Part shown: piece after piece, positions 5,229-7,524 of the stretch
Numbering within the stretch: the stretch's first letter is position 1
Layout of the letters: each line of letters opens with the position of its first letter
From: Verrucomicrobiota bacterium
GTDB lineage: Bacteria; Verrucomicrobiota; Verrucomicrobiia; Limisphaerales; UBA1412
Assembly: GCA_017557085.1 (NCBI GenBank)
Contig: JAFZAR010000381.1
Span: forward strand, 1 to 7,524
Length of the DNA stretch: 7,524 nt
Direction: 5' to 3'
The notes under the pieces: model-generated
What the model was told of the DNA's origin: nothing
Databases searched by the model: none
The model's input: the letters and a program-made list of their open reading frames with translations, nothing else
Program-made: the position numbers and the translations under genes

Positions 5229-7524
5229 GTCTTCCAGACACCAGATATCATTGAAGATAGCCAGTGTACCGTTCCAACGGATGATGTTGTAGTTGTCAGC
5301 CTGAGCGCCGTAAGGAGTGATCTCGTATGTACCGAGATCCAGTTCCTGGAAGCGGTTCTTGAGTCTCGTTCTCGGCTTGCTGATCAGAACGCTCTCATTC
5401 TCACCATTGACAAAGTAACCTTCAAGTTTGCCGGTCACTTCGTTGGTTCTGCCGTAGTAGTACTTCAGACCCAGAGAATTCTGGATGATAGTCTCATCCT
5501 GGCAGGCGATGAGAGATTTGATCTTGCTCAGTCCGATAGGCTGATCCGTGTAAGCGGTGATGTAGAGATCCACCGGCAGGACACGGTAGTAGTCACCCAG
5601 TATCGCGGTGTAAGCCTGAGCGGAGTTGTTGGCATTGTGTGTCAACACTGTATCGCTGACGGCGTTGGTGATCTTCACGTTGTTGCCTCTGAAGGAACCC
5701 CAGTAGACCATGACGTCATAGTTGCCCACAGGAGCAACACGGTCCTTAGCGGCACACTTGAATGTCGGAGTACCAGTGAAGTAATCCGCGAATGTGGAAT
5801 ACGGTTCCCACTTGCCATTGTAATAGAACCAGAGGTCAGTCTTATCCCAGACGGTCTTCTTACCGTACTGAGTATGAGTCATATCATCAATGGCTTCGTA
5901 GTTCATTTCACCATAGTAACGTTCCGCACCAGCCAGACCAACAGCCAGTTCAAGGGCTGTGATCTTCTGATCGATGACGTAAGTCACGCTGTAGTTTTCG
6001 ATACCCTTCGCAGTCGCGAACGGAGTCGTGATCGTGGAGGTCTTCGGATAGCTGTAGGTTCCGATATCGGCCTTGGCGGTCGTAGCGTCACCAGCTGTCA
6101 GATAGTCACCAGCGATCAGACCGGTTGTGGTCGCGATCGTGTAAGGTGAAACCAGAACTGTGGCATCATAGATCTTCTGATCGTTGATCGTGATGACCAG
6201 CGGAGCAGCAGTGATCTTCTGATTGATGACATAAGTTACAGTGTAGTTGCTGATACCCAGAGCCGTATTGAACGGAGTGGTGATGCTGGAGCTTGTCGGA
6301 TAGCTGTAGCTGCCAACCTTTTCACTGCTTGTCGTAGCGGCACCAGCTGTCAGTGTATCACCGGAGATCAGACCCTTGGCTGTCGCGATCGCGTAGCTGG
6401 AGGTCAGCGGAGCACCATCATACACCTTGGTGTCGTTGATCGTGATGGTCAACGGAGCCGGGGTGATGTTCTGAGTGATCACGTAGGTCACTGTGTAGTT
6501 GCTAATACCTTTAGCGGTGTCGAACGGAGTCGAGATCGTAGAGGTAGCAGGATAGTTGTATGTACCAATGTCAGCGCTGCTTGTTGTGGCAGCACCAGCG
6601 GTCAGCTTATCACCTGCCATCAGACCCGTGGCTGTCGCCTTGGTGTAGCTGGAGGTCAGTGTCGTTCCATCATACGCCTTGGTGTCGTTGATCGTGATGG
6701 TCAACGGAGCCGGAGTGATCGTCTGGTTGATGATATAGGTCACTGTGTAGTTGCTGATACCCATTGCGGTCGCGAACGGTGTCGTGATCGTAGAGGTGGT
6801 CGGATAGCTGTAAGAACCCACAGCGGAACCTGTGCTTGTCGCAGCACCAGCTGTCAGTTTGTCACCGCTCATCAGACCGGTCACAGTCGCCTTGGTGTAG
6901 CTGGAGACCAGCGGAGTTCCGTCATAGACCTTGGTGTCATTGATCGTGATGACCAGACCCGCAGGTGTGATATCCTGGGTAATGACATAAGTCACAGTAT
7001 AGTTATTGATACCTTTGGCGGTCGCGAACGGTGTCGTGATCGTAGAGGTAGCAGGATAGTTATATGTGCCAATGTCAGCCTTGGTCGTTGTCGCCGCACC
7101 GGCTGTCAGAGAGTCACCAGCGATCAGGCCTGTGGCTGTCGCAATGGTGTAGCTGCTGGTCAGAGCGGTTCCGTCATACACCTTGGTGTCGTTGATCGTG
7201 ATGGCCAACGGAGCCTTGGTGATGGACTGATTGATCACATAGGTCACTGTGTAGTTATTGATGCCCTTAGCGGTCGCGAACGGAATCGTGATCGTAGAGC
7301 TGCCAGGATATGTGTAGCTGCCGACCTTTTCGCTGCTTGTTGTGGCAGCACCGGCTGTCAGATAGTCACCAGCCATCAGACCGGAAGCGGTCGCGATCGC
7401 GTAGCTGCTGGTCAGTGTCGTGCCATCGTACACCTTGGTGTCGTTGATCGTAATGGTCAACGGAGCCGGAGTGATCGTCTGTTTGATCACATAGGTCACT
7501 GTGTAGTTGCTGATACCTTTAGCA
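4491..7524 (-). CDS. Giant YDG/MBG-repeat surface protein, C-terminal part (N-terminus beyond the right edge)
   Basis: The frame stays open to the right edge, so about 1,010 residues are visible and the true start, presumably with a signal peptide, is missing. The GTG at 7499 lies inside a repeat (NYT-VTYVI) and is not a start. In order: a partial repeat (7458-7524), six full 84-residue repeats (5946-7457), two MBG-like domains (about 5250-5945) and a C-terminal module (4491-5228). The repeats contain ITINDTKVYDG, LTAGAAT, IGTY or VGSY, and NYTVTYVI, which place them with the YDG/MBG bacterial Ig-like domains of large adhesins. The repeat part is very rich in Thr, Ala and Ser and has no Cys. 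A cell-surface or secreted role, such as adhesion or a structural stalk with the module at its tip or anchor, is inference from domain type. No LPXTG, autotransporter barrel or type IX sorting domain is obvious. The stop is TAA at 4493-4491. Confidence 0.85.
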   Translation of the reverse strand, partial: AKGISNYTVTYVIKQTITPAPLTITINDTKVYDGTTLTSSYAIATASGLMAGDYLTAGAATTSSEKVGSYTYPGSSTITIPFATAKGINNYTVTYVINQSITKAPLAITINDTKVYDGTALTSSYTIATATGLIAGDSLTAGAATTTKADIGTYNYPATSTITTPFATAKGINNYTVTYVITQDITPAGLVITINDTKVYDGTPLVSSYTKATVTGLMSGDKLTAGAATSTGSAVGSYSYPTTSTITTPFATAMGISNYTVTYIINQTITPAPLTITINDTKAYDGTTLTSSYTKATATGLMAGDKLTAGAATTSSADIGTYNYPATSTISTPFDTAKGISNYTVTYVITQNITPAPLTITINDTKVYDGAPLTSSYAIATAKGLISGDTLTAGAATTSSEKVGSYSYPTSSSITTPFNTALGISNYTVTYVINQKITAAPLVITINDQKIYDATVLVSPYTIATTTGLIAGDYLTAGDATTAKADIGTYSYPKTSTITTPFATAKGIENYSVTYVIDQKITALELAVGLAGAERYYGEMNYEAIDDMTHTQYGKKTVWDKTDLWFYYNGKWEPYSTFADYFTGTPTFKCAAKDRVAPVGNYDVMVYWGSFRGNNVKITNAVSDTVLTHNANNSAQAYTAILGDYYRVLPVDLYITAYTDQPIGLSKIKSLIACQDETIIQNSLGLKYYYGRTNEVTGKLEGYFVNGENESVLISKPRTRLKNRFQELDLGTYEITPYGAQADNYNIIRWNGTLAIFNDIWCLEDGPLPKNYEVTGLFEQLVLVKNDSGYNWEGIQLFANNVKGGAIVNATSTTKTGYMIQHNYPVVDGEVVAFVLEYQIKSGNGLKDYPDFSFTPIVAGVNDDQIQVRTPATGSVVVADQTPSTIIYPYIMDVKTYGPSNGYDKEDWTFDLNGEGHPEDWIGLRYREKYGWAAWVNVGFVLEINGTTKGAVYEIQFSDSAAGPWTPVVPQITATGTTTYWVDKGAPKTSSHPVVDGKASNRYYRVVQVK
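5250..5945 (-). other. Two degenerate MBG-like domains between the repeats and the C-terminal module
   Basis: After the last regular repeat the protein changes character: Cys and aromatic residues appear and the 84-residue period ends. The first domain begins AERYYGEMNYEAIDD, contains GTPTFKCAAKDRVAPVGNYD, and ends near YYRVLPVDLYITAYTDQ. The second carries KYYYGRTNEVTGK and ends ELDLGTYEITPYGAQADNYN with GTLAIF. The pattern 'YG ... GTP.F ... PVGNYDV ... Y.V.PVDLYI' and 'GTYEI.PYGA...NY.I....GTL.I' is that of MBG-type bacterial Ig-like domains. Boundaries are approximate. Confidence 0.6.
5946..7524 (-). repeat. Tandem 252-bp in-frame repeats (six complete units plus one partial)
   Basis: Units read on the minus strand are R1 7457-7206, R2 7205-6954, R3 6953-6702, R4 6701-6450, R5 6449-6198 and R6 6197-5946; a partial R0 occupies 7524-7458. 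The spacing of the shared TTGGTGTC block (6427, 6679, 6931, 7183, 7435) is exactly 252 bases, 84 codons, with no indels. Odd units read VGSY and end INQ; even units read DIGTY and end ITQ, or IDQ in R6. R1 and R5 share YAIATA and SSEKVGSY, R2 and R6 share TGLIAGD and KADIGTY, and R0 is closest to R4, which suggests a four-unit super-period. R6, nearest the C-terminus, is the most diverged (NDQKIYDAT). Confidence 0.95.

Noticed and set aside
4656..6149. A 497-codon open frame on the plus strand, antisense to the giant repeat gene
   Set aside because: It is a shadow of the real minus-strand gene. Its translation has no domain-like pattern, while the opposite strand gives clear repeats and MBG motifs.
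7497..7499. GTG considered as the start of the giant gene
   Set aside because: The frame continues upstream with AKGISNYT, the expected preceding part of a repeat unit, so this codon is an internal valine.
5946..7524. Regular repeats considered as a CRISPR array or a non-coding satellite
   Set aside because: The 252-bp period is an exact multiple of three, the frame is open throughout, and differences between units are conservative at the protein level. There are no short repeats with unique spacers.

Overview
The window carries six protein-coding genes, two of them cut by the window edges. I found no rRNA, tRNA, CRISPR array, transposase or phage gene. The mid-range GC, a lipoprotein signal, a family of long Thr-rich proteins with YDG/MBG-type repeats, and C-termini ending in 'YRV' after a 'YEIQFSD..W..VP' block suggest a Gram-negative bacterium. 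My best guess is the PVC group (Lentisphaerota, Kiritimatiellota or Verrucomicrobiota), possibly host-associated. This placement is inference from protein style, not from a marker gene.

Left part (1-909): two minus-strand genes, a compact nitroreductase (223-753) followed after 32 bases by the first 63 codons of a GT-B glycosyltransferase (1-190). A promoter-like sequence at 789-817 could drive both. It lies beside an oppositely directed promoter-like sequence (839-868) in a 156-base divergent intergenic region.

Middle part (910-3441): a plus-strand pair 12 bases apart, so probably one operon. The first is a 562-residue lipoprotein with a probable NodB-like (polysaccharide-deacetylase-like) barrel but without the usual metal/catalytic motifs. 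The second is a cytoplasmic metallo-beta-lactamase-fold hydrolase of the dihydropterin/RFA-P synthase-like group, with its metal-binding residues intact and a GTG start.

Right part (3448-7524): two minus-strand genes for exported proteins that share a C-terminal module. The upstream gene (4491 to beyond 7524) encodes a giant repeat protein: at least six and a quarter tandem 84-residue YDG-type repeats, two degenerate MBG-like domains, then the module. The downstream gene (3448-4365) encodes a signal peptide, a short unique stretch and the same module alone. Two tandem hairpins separate them; one looks like an intrinsic terminator and the other has a GNRA tetraloop in the minus-strand transcript. 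The repeat array shows higher-order periodicity (2 and probably 4 units), a record of block duplication.

The most notable features are the module shared by a giant repeat protein and its stand-alone neighbour, the nested repeat structure, and the atypical deacetylase-like lipoprotein paired with an MBL hydrolase. Nothing here amounts to a demonstrated new system.
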